A stretch of DNA of 64,000 nucleotides, taken from Flavipsychrobacter sp. (GTDB lineage: Bacteria; Bacteroidota; Bacteroidia; Chitinophagales; Chitinophagaceae). Location: NCBI GenBank assembly GCA_016787265.1, contig JAEUVF010000013.1, positions 310,001-374,000 on the forward strand. Direction: 5' to 3'. Below the pieces are notes generated by a model, which saw only the letters and a list, made by a program, of their open reading frames with translations, had not been told where the DNA came from and searched no databases. A program made the translations under genes and the position numbers. Of this stretch, positions 56,812-64,000 are shown in pieces; position 1 is the first letter of the stretch; each line of letters starts with the position of its first letter.

Positions 56812-57726
56812 TCAGAAATCCCTTCCCACAAATAATTTGTTTTTCTCCAGTAGCTTTCCGTCCTCATAAATTTCATAAAGATACCAGCCTGCCTGCATGA
56901 AATTGGCTTTATCCAGCAAAAGAACTGCGTCGCGTACCTCCCTGATCTCAAACAGGGGAGATTTGTCTTCTTCAAAAAACTTCACAATGTATTTTCTTCT
57001 GGCATACCAGGGTAATTCTACATGGATCAACCCTGCTTTGTCCATAAATACATATTTCGAAACGCTGTAAATTTCCTTTGGCTGAAAAGGTTTGATCAAC
57101 AGGGTATCCCGACTCGCCAACAAAATGGTATCTCTTGTGCGCATACTCACGGAGTCGCGGAATTTTTGCAAAAAGCGTTCATTCAGTTCACCGAGTATTT
57201 CATCCCCTTTTTTGATCACCAGGTATCTTTCCGGCTGAGGAACGGGCAGTTTAGGTTTTTCAGGTTCAACTGTTTTGGGTTTTTGTACGGGTTCCGGTTT
57301 TTTGGGTTCCTCCTTAACCGGAGGTTCGGGTTTACGGGTTATAGGAATATGTTTGGGAGGAGGTGGAATTGTTCGGGCTTTTCGAACCGGACTAAAAACA
57401 TACTCACCACCGTCCAGCATGATATAAACGCGGTAATAAAAATTGGTATCCGGCAGATTCTGATCTACAAATCCATTTTGCAAAACAGTTGGATCCGGTA
57501 TGGTGATAATCGTTTTGAATAATCTGCTACTGTCCCTGGAACGCTGGATGCTGAGTTGTTTGATTTTGGAGCCATATGGGTTGGTCCAGCTGATGATGAT
57601 GCGGTTTTTGGATTTGATCTCAGCAGAGAAGGCAGGCAGGGTATCCTGTGCGATCCCGGCCAGTGTTATGAAAAGTATAAGAAGAGTCGGACCAAGCCGG
57701 AATAATAAACGTTTTGGATGCATCAT
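56812..57726 (-). CDS. Exported fibronectin-III-like protein with proline-rich linker
   Basis: A 304-residue protein of unknown role. It has a signal peptide (about 1-25, ending AGIAQD), an N-terminal FnIII-like beta-sandwich (about 30-115, RIIISWTNPYGSKIKQLSIQ), a Pro/Lys/Glu-rich linker (about 125-175, KPEPPVKEEPKKPEPVQKPK) and a C-terminal beta-rich domain (about 180-304). The linker suggests it spans a distance in the periplasm, like TonB-type stalks (inference). The ATG at 57726 sits 5 nt behind a TATATTTG box. The ACC-deaminase-like gene lies 39 bp upstream in the same direction. Confidence 0.78.
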   Translation of the reverse strand: MMHPKRLLFRLGPTLLILFITLAGIAQDTLPAFSAEIKSKNRIIISWTNPYGSKIKQLSIQRSRDSSRLFKTIITIPDPTVLQNGFVDQNLPDTNFYYRVYIMLDGGEYVFSPVRKARTIPPPPKHIPITRKPEPPVKEEPKKPEPVQKPKTVEPEKPKLPVPQPERYLVIKKGDEILGELNERFLQKFRDSVSMRTRDTILLASRDTLLIKPFQPKEIYSVSKYVFMDKAGLIHVELPWYARRKYIVKFFEEDKSPLFEIREVRDAVLLLDKANFMQAGWYLYEIYEDGKLLEKNKLFVGRDF

Positions 57727-57731
57727 CGGAA

Positions 57732-57739
57732 CAAATATA
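57732..57739 (-). promoter_or_regulatory. -7 promoter box (TATATTTG) for FnIII-like gene
   Basis: TATATTTG on the minus strand ends 5 nt before the ATG at 57726 and lies between the ACC-deaminase-like and FnIII-like genes, giving the latter its own start. Confidence 0.55.
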
Positions 57740-57765
57740 AGGCAGTCGTCATGCTTTAAAAACAA

Positions 57766-58662
57766 TTAAAATGTCAAAATGCCGGGTGGCAGTGAACGGT
57801 TTCCCTGCAAGCCGCCACTGTGTATTAACAGTATCCGGGAACCTGGCGGAAAGAAGTTATCCAGATACAGCTGCTGCCAGGCATAAGAGAGCTTTGCGGT
57901 ATAAACAATATCAGTAGGAATACCGGTTTGCCGGTAAAATTGATTCATAAAATCCGTCAGTTCTTTATTGTAGCGGGCAAAGCCACCAAAATGGTAATCT
58001 GTCAGGATCTCAAACCTGTTTGCCAATGCAGGAAACATGTTTAAAATGGTATTCGTCTGTTCCTCTTTTGCTTTCAGACTGCATATGCCCATTACCTGCT
58101 GCTTTTCCGCAGCAAGTGTCAATCCGGCCAGCATCGTTCCGGTTCCAACTGCACAAAGAATATGTGTATAGGCTGGCAGGTCGGGAACATATTGAAGTAT
58201 CTCCGCCGCACCTTTTGCACCTGCTGGTCCCTGGCCTCCTTCATCAACCACGAGAAAACCGGGATAGGATTGATTCAGTTCATCTGTTAATTGAGTTTTG
58301 TTTTTGTAAGCGCTGCGACTTACAAAATCCAGTTTCATCCCTAAGTTGCATAGGTCCTGAAGGGTTTCGCTGTATTGAACTGGTGCTTCTCCCCGAATGA
58401 CACCAATGCTTTTGAGCCCCGCTTCCCTGGCAGCCGCTGCCACTGCCAGTAAATGATTCGACCAGGGACCACCCAAACTGATGAGACCAGGTCGTTTTTC
58501 CAGAACAGCCTGCGCCAGGTAGTATTTCAGCTTAAACCACTTGTTACCACTGATTTGTGAATGGATTTTATCCAGTCGCAACATGTTTGTTTCCACCTGC
58601 TGATCCGGATACAGTTGGATTTTATCAATTGTAATGAGGTCGGTATCAATGGATAAAGTCAT
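57766..58662 (-). CDS. ACC deaminase / D-cysteine desulfhydrase-like PLP enzyme
   Basis: A 298-residue fold-type II PLP enzyme of the ACC deaminase/D-cysteine desulfhydrase group. The PLP lysine is in SQISGNKWFKLKYYLAQ, followed by SLGGPWSNHLLAVAAAAREA and the PLP-phosphate loop in CAVGTGTMLAGL. Family members act on 1-aminocyclopropane-1-carboxylate or D-cysteine; the substrate cannot be chosen from these motifs. It is divergent from the nucleotidyltransferase gene and upstream of the FnIII-like gene. Confidence 0.88.
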   Translation of the reverse strand: MTLSIDTDLITIDKIQLYPDQQVETNMLRLDKIHSQISGNKWFKLKYYLAQAVLEKRPGLISLGGPWSNHLLAVAAAAREAGLKSIGVIRGEAPVQYSETLQDLCNLGMKLDFVSRSAYKNKTQLTDELNQSYPGFLVVDEGGQGPAGAKGAAEILQYVPDLPAYTHILCAVGTGTMLAGLTLAAEKQQVMGICSLKAKEEQTNTILNMFPALANRFEILTDYHFGGFARYNKELTDFMNQFYRQTGIPTDIVYTAKLSYAWQQLYLDNFFPPGSRILLIHSGGLQGNRSLPPGILTF

Positions 58663-58672
58663 TGTTATGATT

Positions 58673-58680
58673 TATATTCG
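58673..58680 (+). promoter_or_regulatory. -7-like box (TATATTCG) for nucleotidyltransferase gene
   Basis: TATATTCG deviates from TAnnTTTG in one base and lies 22 nt upstream of the ATG at 58703. Confidence 0.35.
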
Positions 58681-58702
58681 TGCCCGAAACAAAAATAGAA
58701 GA

Positions 58703-59602
58703 ATGCAACCAACCTTAGTAATTCTGGCAGCAGGTATGGCATCCAGGTATGGAAGTTTAAAACAGATTCAGTCTTTTGGTCCAAGTGGGGAAACCATTAT
58801 GGAATATTCCATTTACGATGCAATCCGTGCCGGATTTGGCAAAGTTGTCTTTATCATCAGGGAAGAATTCGTACAGGATTTTAAAGAAGTATTTGGTTCG
58901 AAGCTGGATGGGAAATGCGCTGTTGATTATGTGTTTCAAAGTCTTGATTCTTTCCTGCCGGATGTGAATGTTCCGGAAGGCAGAACTAAACCATGGGGTA
59001 CGGCGCACGCTGTTCTTTGTGCAAAAAATGCAGTTAAGGAACCATTCGCTGTAATCAATGCAGATGATTTTTATGGCAGTGATGCGTTCTCAAAGGCCTA
59101 TACTTTCCTGACCACAGATTGCAGTCCCAATAAATATGCGATCATTGGTTATGAACTGTTGAAAACGCTTAGTGAACATGGTACGGTGAATCGGGGTGTT
59201 TGTCGCGTTGATGCTGCCGGAAACCTCGAATCCATTGCAGAACGTCTGAATATTTCCATGAAGGATGGAAAAATTATGTGCGACGATAACCAGGAGCCGG
59301 CGGAACTCCCCCTGGATTCCAGTGTGTCTATGAACTTCTGGTGTTTTCATCCGTCTGTTTTCTCTATCAGCCAGGACATGTTCAACGATTTTGTAAAAAA
59401 ACATTATCAGGAACCCAAGGCGGAATTTTTCATTCCGATCGTGGCGGATGACTTTATCAAATCTGGCAAAGGGGTTATTCCTGTTATTCAAACAAGTTCC
59501 AGCTGGTTTGGTGTAACATATAAAGAAGATGCTCCAAGTGTTCAGGCAAGCCTCGATGCATTGGTGGCAGCCGGAGAGTATCCGACTAATCTTTGGAAGT
59601 AG
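58703..59602 (+). CDS. Sugar-phosphate nucleotidyltransferase-like protein
   Basis: A 299-residue Rossmann-like nucleotidyltransferase. The signature LAAGMASRYGSLKQIQSFGP (NTP-binding) and INADDFYGSDAF (metal/sugar site) are clear. This Bacteroidota-type group often lies with cell-wall or aminoglycoside-like sugar genes, but none are adjacent, so the sugar is unknown. The frame starts at 58634, but the ATG at 58703 gives MQPTLVILAAGMASRYG, the standard fold start. Confidence 0.9.
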   Translation: MQPTLVILAAGMASRYGSLKQIQSFGPSGETIMEYSIYDAIRAGFGKVVFIIREEFVQDFKEVFGSKLDGKCAVDYVFQSLDSFLPDVNVPEGRTKPWGTAHAVLCAKNAVKEPFAVINADDFYGSDAFSKAYTFLTTDCSPNKYAIIGYELLKTLSEHGTVNRGVCRVDAAGNLESIAERLNISMKDGKIMCDDNQEPAELPLDSSVSMNFWCFHPSVFSISQDMFNDFVKKHYQEPKAEFFIPIVADDFIKSGKGVIPVIQTSSSWFGVTYKEDAPSVQASLDALVAAGEYPTNLWK

Positions 59603-59653
59603 AATTCTATCGGATTTTTGTTATTACACAGGGCAATCTTTTGACACAGAAAA

Positions 59654-59706
59654 GGGAGCGTTGATTCGTTGTTCAGAACAGAACAGGACAGTGAATCCAC
59701 GTTCCC
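59654..59706. promoter_or_regulatory. Imperfect inverted repeat upstream of the PSCyt gene
   Basis: GGGAGCGTTGATTC (59654-59667) and GAATCCACGTTCCC (59693-59706) pair at 12 of 14 positions around a 25-nt loop that contains CAGAACAGAACAGGACAG. It lies 33 bp before the ATG at 59740 and may be a leader hairpin or operator. Confidence 0.4.
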
Positions 59707-59739
59707 TTCTTAAGTTAAGCACCAATTTGATTGCCTGTA

Positions 59740-62154
59740 ATGAAAGTAGCTTACATTTTATTTCTGCTATTCCTGCCTGTATTGGTTTGGGCGGATCCGG
59801 TTTCTGACACAACTATTACAGCCTGGTATTGGGTACTGATTGGTCGGCTGCATCCACTGTTGGTCCATTTTCCGATTGGTTTAATTGCAGTCGCTTTTTT
59901 GCTGGACCTGCTAAGGCTTTTCAGAAATAAAGTCGAATTAATTCCCGCGATTCGCATCATTCTGAGTGTTGCTGCTATTAGTTCCGTATTATCCGTAATA
60001 GCCGGTCTTTTACTGGCCAATTCAGATTCATATGGCGGTGAAGTATTGGATGTACACCAATGGACCGGAATCTCAACAGTTCTCCTCTGCGTGCTGGCCA
60101 CTGGTTTGTATTACAACCGCAATCACCGAATGGGTTCTCTGTTTCTGTTGCTTTCTTTTTTTAGTATGGTGGTGGCCGGTCATTTTGGAGCTTCGCTTAC
60201 TCACGGTGAGGATTATCTTACCAGTGTGTTACCCTCGGGTAAAGACGAAAACAGTAGCGAAATACCATCAGGAATTAATTTTGCCTCCTTCTCTGGTCCA
60301 TTGGATGAAAAAAGCGGTGCCGAATTGAATTTCCAGGTGCGCAGTATTCTCGCACATCATTGTTACAGTTGTCATGGTGCTGCTAAAGTGAAGGGAGAAC
60401 TTCGATTGGACAAAAAGGAATTTATTTTTGAAGGGGGTGAAAATGGTCCGGTGATTCAACCAGGCAATGCAAGTGGATCAGAAATGATCCGGCGGATCAA
60501 ATTGCCCAGATCTCATAAAGACGCAATGCCGGGCAAGGGCAAAGCCCTGTCAGCGGAAGAAATCAAACTGTTGGAATTCTGGATTGATAATGGCGCACCC
60601 TGGCCCGATGGTGAATTGAAAAGCCTTTATCGGGTGGCTTCACTTGAACCCAGGCTTCCGGATTTGCCCCCGATAGAAGGCAACTATAAACACCCGGTAG
60701 ATCGTTTACTGAATTCCTATTTTAAACAAACAACGCAAAAATGGCCTGCCCGGATTGAAGACCGGCTGTTTATAAAGCGCGTTTATATGGACCTTGTAGG
60801 TTTATTACCTGCACCCGATTCTATTGATGCTTTCCTGGCTGATAATAATCCCGACAAACGTCAACACCTGATTCTTTCCCTGCTGGATCGTAAACATGCA
60901 TATACCCAGCATTGGCTGAGCTTCTGGAATGATTTGCTTAGGAATGATTATACCGGAACCGGATACATAACAGGTGGACGTTTTGATATAACCAAATGGC
61001 TGTATCAATCCCTGTATGAAAATAAATCCTACGATCAGATGGTAAAGGAACTGGTGAATCCCGGACCTGCATCTCAAGGATTCATCAAAGGTATACAGTG
61101 GCGCGGCACCATCAACTCCAGTCAAAGTACGGAAATGCAGGCCGCGCAGAATGTTGCCCAGGTATTCCTGGGCCTGAATTTAAAATGTGCCAGTTGTCAC
61201 GATAGTTTTATAAGCGACTGGAAACTGGAAGATGCCTATGGTTTTGCCAACCTTTTCTCAGATTCGATTCTGCAGATTGCACGGTGTGATGTACCCACCG
61301 GCAAATGGGCAGATTCCCGGATCTTATACCCTCAGCTTGGGGAAATTGATAAAAATTTACCCAAACAAAAACGGCTGGAACAACTCGCAGACAAATTGGT
61401 ACAACCCAAAGATGGCCGCTTGTACCGCACATTGGTAAACCGGATTTGGGCCCAGCTTTTTGGAAGAGGATTAGTGGAGCCGGTTGATGCTATGGACAAT
61501 GAGCCCTGGAACCAGGATTTGCTCGATTGGCTGGCATATGATTTTGCCAGTTCAGGGGCGGATTTAAAAAAGCTGTTGTTTACCATCATGAGTTCGGAAG
61601 CCTACCAGTTGCCCAGTGTGTCTGTAAAAGAACCAGAAATGCTGCTGGCAAAGGATTTCAAATTCAGTGGTATGATACGCAAACGCATGACGGCGGAACA
61701 ATTTGCAGACGCAGTGGCAATAGCATTCGAGCCATTGTATCCGGATAGCGTCATTGTTAGCAATCTGTTACCTGATTCTGTATCTGCCATCATGTCTTTT
61801 GCAAGAGCGGCACTGGTCAGGAATGATCCTTTTCTGACTGCATTGGGCAGGCCTGCACGTGAAACAGTTACTACTAGCCGAAGTTCCCAGGCTAACCTGA
61901 TTCAGGCATTGGAATTGACCAATGGTTCTGTATTTCATGAAGGAATTAAAAAAGCTGCTGGTAACTGGGTTCGTAGAAATGCATCCACTCCGGTACTTAT
62001 TGAAGAAGTTTACAGGAATGCTTTGGGAAGAAAACCAATGAATGAGGAACTTAAACTGGCCAGTAAGGAATTGGGAAATAAACCCGGCCAGGAAGCAATT
62101 ATGGATTTTCTCTGGATTATGGCCATGCATCCTGAATTTCAATTAATTTACTAA
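59740..62154 (+). CDS. Planctomycete-type cytochrome protein: DUF2231-PSCyt1-PSCyt2-PSD1
   Basis: An 804-residue protein. It has a signal peptide (about 1-18), a membrane domain resembling DUF2231 with RLHPLLVHFPIGLIAVAFLL (to ~150), a cytochrome-like PSCyt1 region with haem motif Cys208-x-x-Cys-His (HHCYSCHGAAKVKG), a PSCyt2/DUF1549 domain (about 300-520, containing a second CxxCH, CASCH at 483-487), and a C-terminal PSD1/DUF1553 domain (YRTLVNRIWAQLFGRGLVEP). Family function is unproven but suggests a haem-bearing oxidoreductase system. It is followed 14 bp later by a DUF1501 gene. The ATG at 59740 is chosen over a TTG at 59731. Confidence 0.88.
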   Translation: MKVAYILFLLFLPVLVWADPVSDTTITAWYWVLIGRLHPLLVHFPIGLIAVAFLLDLLRLFRNKVELIPAIRIILSVAAISSVLSVIAGLLLANSDSYGGEVLDVHQWTGISTVLLCVLATGLYYNRNHRMGSLFLLLSFFSMVVAGHFGASLTHGEDYLTSVLPSGKDENSSEIPSGINFASFSGPLDEKSGAELNFQVRSILAHHCYSCHGAAKVKGELRLDKKEFIFEGGENGPVIQPGNASGSEMIRRIKLPRSHKDAMPGKGKALSAEEIKLLEFWIDNGAPWPDGELKSLYRVASLEPRLPDLPPIEGNYKHPVDRLLNSYFKQTTQKWPARIEDRLFIKRVYMDLVGLLPAPDSIDAFLADNNPDKRQHLILSLLDRKHAYTQHWLSFWNDLLRNDYTGTGYITGGRFDITKWLYQSLYENKSYDQMVKELVNPGPASQGFIKGIQWRGTINSSQSTEMQAAQNVAQVFLGLNLKCASCHDSFISDWKLEDAYGFANLFSDSILQIARCDVPTGKWADSRILYPQLGEIDKNLPKQKRLEQLADKLVQPKDGRLYRTLVNRIWAQLFGRGLVEPVDAMDNEPWNQDLLDWLAYDFASSGADLKKLLFTIMSSEAYQLPSVSVKEPEMLLAKDFKFSGMIRKRMTAEQFADAVAIAFEPLYPDSVIVSNLLPDSVSAIMSFARAALVRNDPFLTALGRPARETVTTSRSSQANLIQALELTNGSVFHEGIKKAAGNWVRRNASTPVLIEEVYRNALGRKPMNEELKLASKELGNKPGQEAIMDFLWIMAMHPEFQLIY

Positions 62155-62168
62155 TCAAGCCCATCACC

Positions 62169-63608
62169 ATGTCAAGTTCAAAATGGAACCGGCGTAAATT
62201 TCTACAACAATGTTCAGGAGCCAGTCTGGCTGCTATGGCAGCCGGTGCTCCTATCGCCGGGTGGTTACCTGGTTGTAAGCCGGTTAATAAAATCAATTCC
62301 TCTGCGGATACAGTCATCCTGCTATGGATGGCTGGAGGAATGGCACATACTGAAACCTTTGATCCCAAACGATACAGTCCTTTTGAAAAAGGAATGGATG
62401 CCAACCGCGTGTTAAGCACCTTCCCGGCCGTACCAACCAGTCTGGATGGTATTTATTTTTCAGAGGGACTTGAAAAAATTGGGCAGGTGATGGATAAAGG
62501 GACCCTGATCCGTTCCTATACGGCAGCGGATATGGGACATATTCTGCATGCCCGCCACCAATACCACTGGCATACCTGTTATGAACCTCCGCAAACTGTA
62601 GCTGCTCCGCATATTGGTGCATGGATCGCCAATTTGCTGGGACCCCAAAACCCCGTGATTCCGGCCTTTATAGATATTGGACAACGCTTTTCTGTTGGAG
62701 AAGCAGAAGAATTGAAAGCGTTCCATACTGCCGGATTTTTAGGGAATGAATTTGGGCCGTTTTTAATACCGGATCCATCGCAGGGATTGGATGCAGTTCG
62801 CCCACCAGTTGGTATGGATGCAAAACGTTTCGAAAAAAGAAATCAGCTTTACACAGAACTGGTCAATCAAAGTCCGCTTGGTGAATTTGGAAGTGATTAT
62901 CAGAAAGAATCCCTGAAGCGATCCATGGAACAATCTTACCGGTTGCTGAATTCTCCGGAAGCAAAAGCGTTTAATTTAAGTCTTGAACCCAAAGAATCCT
63001 ATGATATCTATAATACCGGAAGATTTGGCCTGGGTTGTCTCATGGCCAAACGACTAACCCAACAGGGAGCCCGCTTCATTAGTGTAACCACCGAATATGA
63101 GCCCTTCTTTGGTTTTGATACTCATGAGAATGGTCATACCAGAATGATTGATATGAAAAAAATGATTGATGCGCCCATTGCCCAGCTCATTAAAGATCTG
63201 GAACAGTCGGGACATCTCGACCGGACCCTGATCATCCTGGCAAGTGAATTCAGCCGGGATATGATGGTGGAGGGCAAGCCTGATCTGAAAGTTCAGGAAC
63301 AGGTGGATCAACCGGATATTTTACATGATATGAAGTTCTACGGCATGCATCGTCATTTTACTGATGCCGGCTCTGTACTGCTTTTTGGAGGAGGAATCAG
63401 GAAAGGATTTGTCTATGGCAAAACTGCAGATGAGCGCCCCTGCAAAACCATAGAGAATCCTGTTCGGATAGAGCAGCTGCATCAGACAATCTATCATTGC
63501 CTGGGTATTCCTGAAGAAACGCAGGTAGAAATAGAACAACGACCTTTTTATACGACTCCGGATGGCAAAGGAAAAGCGATTCCAGAATTATTAATTAATA
63601 ACGCCTGA
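62169..63608 (+). CDS. DUF1501 protein with twin-arginine signal
   Basis: A 479-residue protein of the DUF1501 family, related to the alkaline-phosphatase/sulfatase fold. The N-terminus has the twin-arginine motif WNRRKFLQQCSGASLAAMAAG. Body motifs are VILLWMAGGMAHTETFDPK, AARHQYHW-type HARHQYHWHTCYEPP, FDTHENGHTRMIDMKKMID and ILASEFSRDMM. DUF1501 proteins usually occur with PSD1/DUF1553 proteins, as here. The enzymatic activity is not established. Confidence 0.87.
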   Translation: MSSSKWNRRKFLQQCSGASLAAMAAGAPIAGWLPGCKPVNKINSSADTVILLWMAGGMAHTETFDPKRYSPFEKGMDANRVLSTFPAVPTSLDGIYFSEGLEKIGQVMDKGTLIRSYTAADMGHILHARHQYHWHTCYEPPQTVAAPHIGAWIANLLGPQNPVIPAFIDIGQRFSVGEAEELKAFHTAGFLGNEFGPFLIPDPSQGLDAVRPPVGMDAKRFEKRNQLYTELVNQSPLGEFGSDYQKESLKRSMEQSYRLLNSPEAKAFNLSLEPKESYDIYNTGRFGLGCLMAKRLTQQGARFISVTTEYEPFFGFDTHENGHTRMIDMKKMIDAPIAQLIKDLEQSGHLDRTLIILASEFSRDMMVEGKPDLKVQEQVDQPDILHDMKFYGMHRHFTDAGSVLLFGGGIRKGFVYGKTADERPCKTIENPVRIEQLHQTIYHCLGIPEETQVEIEQRPFYTTPDGKGKAIPELLINNA

Positions 63609-63622
63609 AATTTAAAGAATGC

Positions 63623-64000
63623 ATGTTTAACCGTACCGGTTTAATCCAGTTGCTGATTGTAATATTCGTATTCGCGGCCTGTAAAGATAAATCACCCGGC
63701 TATACAGTTCCTTCCGATCCAAAACTGGCAGCTTTGCAGTTGCCGGAAGGATTTCGGGCTGAACGATTATTCGGGCCTTCGGAAAATGAGGAAGGTTCCT
63801 GGGTTGCCATGACTTTTGATAATAAAGGACGGCTCATTGCTTCTGATCAGTATGGTGGTTTGTATCGTATGACCATCCCTGTTATCGGAGATACGGTTAA
63901 TAAAGTGGTGGCAGAGCCATTACGTGTCGACAATTTCAATTTCGGCTATGCGCATGGGTTACTCTATGCATTTAATAGTTTGTACGTAATGGTGAATCAT
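63623..64000 (+). CDS. Lipoprotein, start of a PVC-type haem/dehydrogenase-like protein (3' truncated by window edge)
   Basis: An open frame of 126 codons starts at ATG 63623 and runs off the window. Its lipoprotein signal ends LIVIFVFAACKDK (Cys about residue 20). LAALQLPEGFRAERLFGPSE and VAMTFDNKGRLIASDQYGGL match the N-terminal propeller seen in membrane-bound dehydrogenase/PVC-type cytochrome proteins. It lies 14 bp after the DUF1501 stop, completing a three-gene unit. The haem-binding part, if present, would be outside the window. Confidence 0.75.
   Translation, partial: MFNRTGLIQLLIVIFVFAACKDKSPGYTVPSDPKLAALQLPEGFRAERLFGPSENEEGSWVAMTFDNKGRLIASDQYGGLYRMTIPVIGDTVNKVVAEPLRVDNFNFGYAHGLLYAFNSLYVMVNH

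Overview
The window is chromosomal DNA from a Bacteroidota bacterium, most likely a member of the Chitinophagaceae or a close relative (inference). The signs are: SusC-like TonB-dependent receptors with an N-terminal carboxypeptidase-regulatory-like domain, a DUF4369-TlpA thioredoxin, a fused HisIE, a zinc-ligand-free L36, DUF5916, DUF6702 and DUF4394 proteins, no clear Shine-Dalgarno sequences, and many copies of the Bacteroidota -7 promoter box TAnnTTTG. I see no tRNA, rRNA, CRISPR array, phage or transposase gene.

Layout. 1-6582: the end of a tryptophan operon (trpB, a GNAT gene, trpA) runs directly into histidine genes (hisH, a PLP decarboxylase, a GNAT gene, hisA, hisF, hisIE), mostly with overlapping or nearly touching genes. 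6592-21317: envelope and metabolic genes (TlpA-like thioredoxin, two TonB-dependent receptors, DUF5916, a duplicated DUF4394 lipoprotein, pdxJ, rpe, a TPR lipoprotein, a TolB-like protein, a small membrane protein). A four-helix-bundle gene framed by inverted purine/pyrimidine repeats sits in this stretch. 21386-24927: a Tat-signal aminotransferase, a phosphodiesterase, homogentisate dioxygenase and an unknown gene. 25103-28841: infA-rpmJ-rpsM-rpsK-rpsD-rpoA-rplQ, the alpha ribosomal operon without secY/map in front of it. 28932-36375: carA, a GNAT gene, aroQ, a sortilin-like protein, a YwqK-like protein, an esterase, an SPFH protein and a ribbon-helix-helix protein. 36376-36877 is a repeat-packed intergenic hotspot. 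36878-59602: M1 peptidase/HupE/DUF6702, a CNNM-type transporter, PAP2, an LTA-synthase-like enzyme, a methyltransferase, glmM, a cysteine desulfurase, GDPD, mutS, a SpoU methylase, a UbiA-like prenyltransferase, ruvX, def, an RluA-type synthase, lipB, an ACC-deaminase-like enzyme and a sugar nucleotidyltransferase. 59740-64000: a planctomycete-type cytochrome protein (DUF2231-PSCyt1-PSCyt2-PSD1), a DUF1501 protein and the start of a lipoprotein dehydrogenase-like gene.

The most unusual layer is intergenic. Several dispersed short-repeat families recur between ordinary genes: A, GGAAGA-type purine tracts that pair with pyrimidine tracts; B, GGTGAAA-type; C, a 14-bp AT-rich tandem; and a palindrome with core AAGTGGGTACC. 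Some form long hairpins. One pair of family-A arms encloses a four-helix-bundle gene, in the manner of 23S rRNA intervening sequences. One tract has become the coding tail of a ribbon-helix-helix protein. A 21-bp tandem array near 36.6 kb can be read as a small heptapeptide-repeat ORF.

Most start codons were corrected where the longest open frame extended upstream of the conserved N-terminus. Several corrected ATGs lie only 4-6 nt behind a TAnnTTTG box, suggesting leaderless mRNAs.
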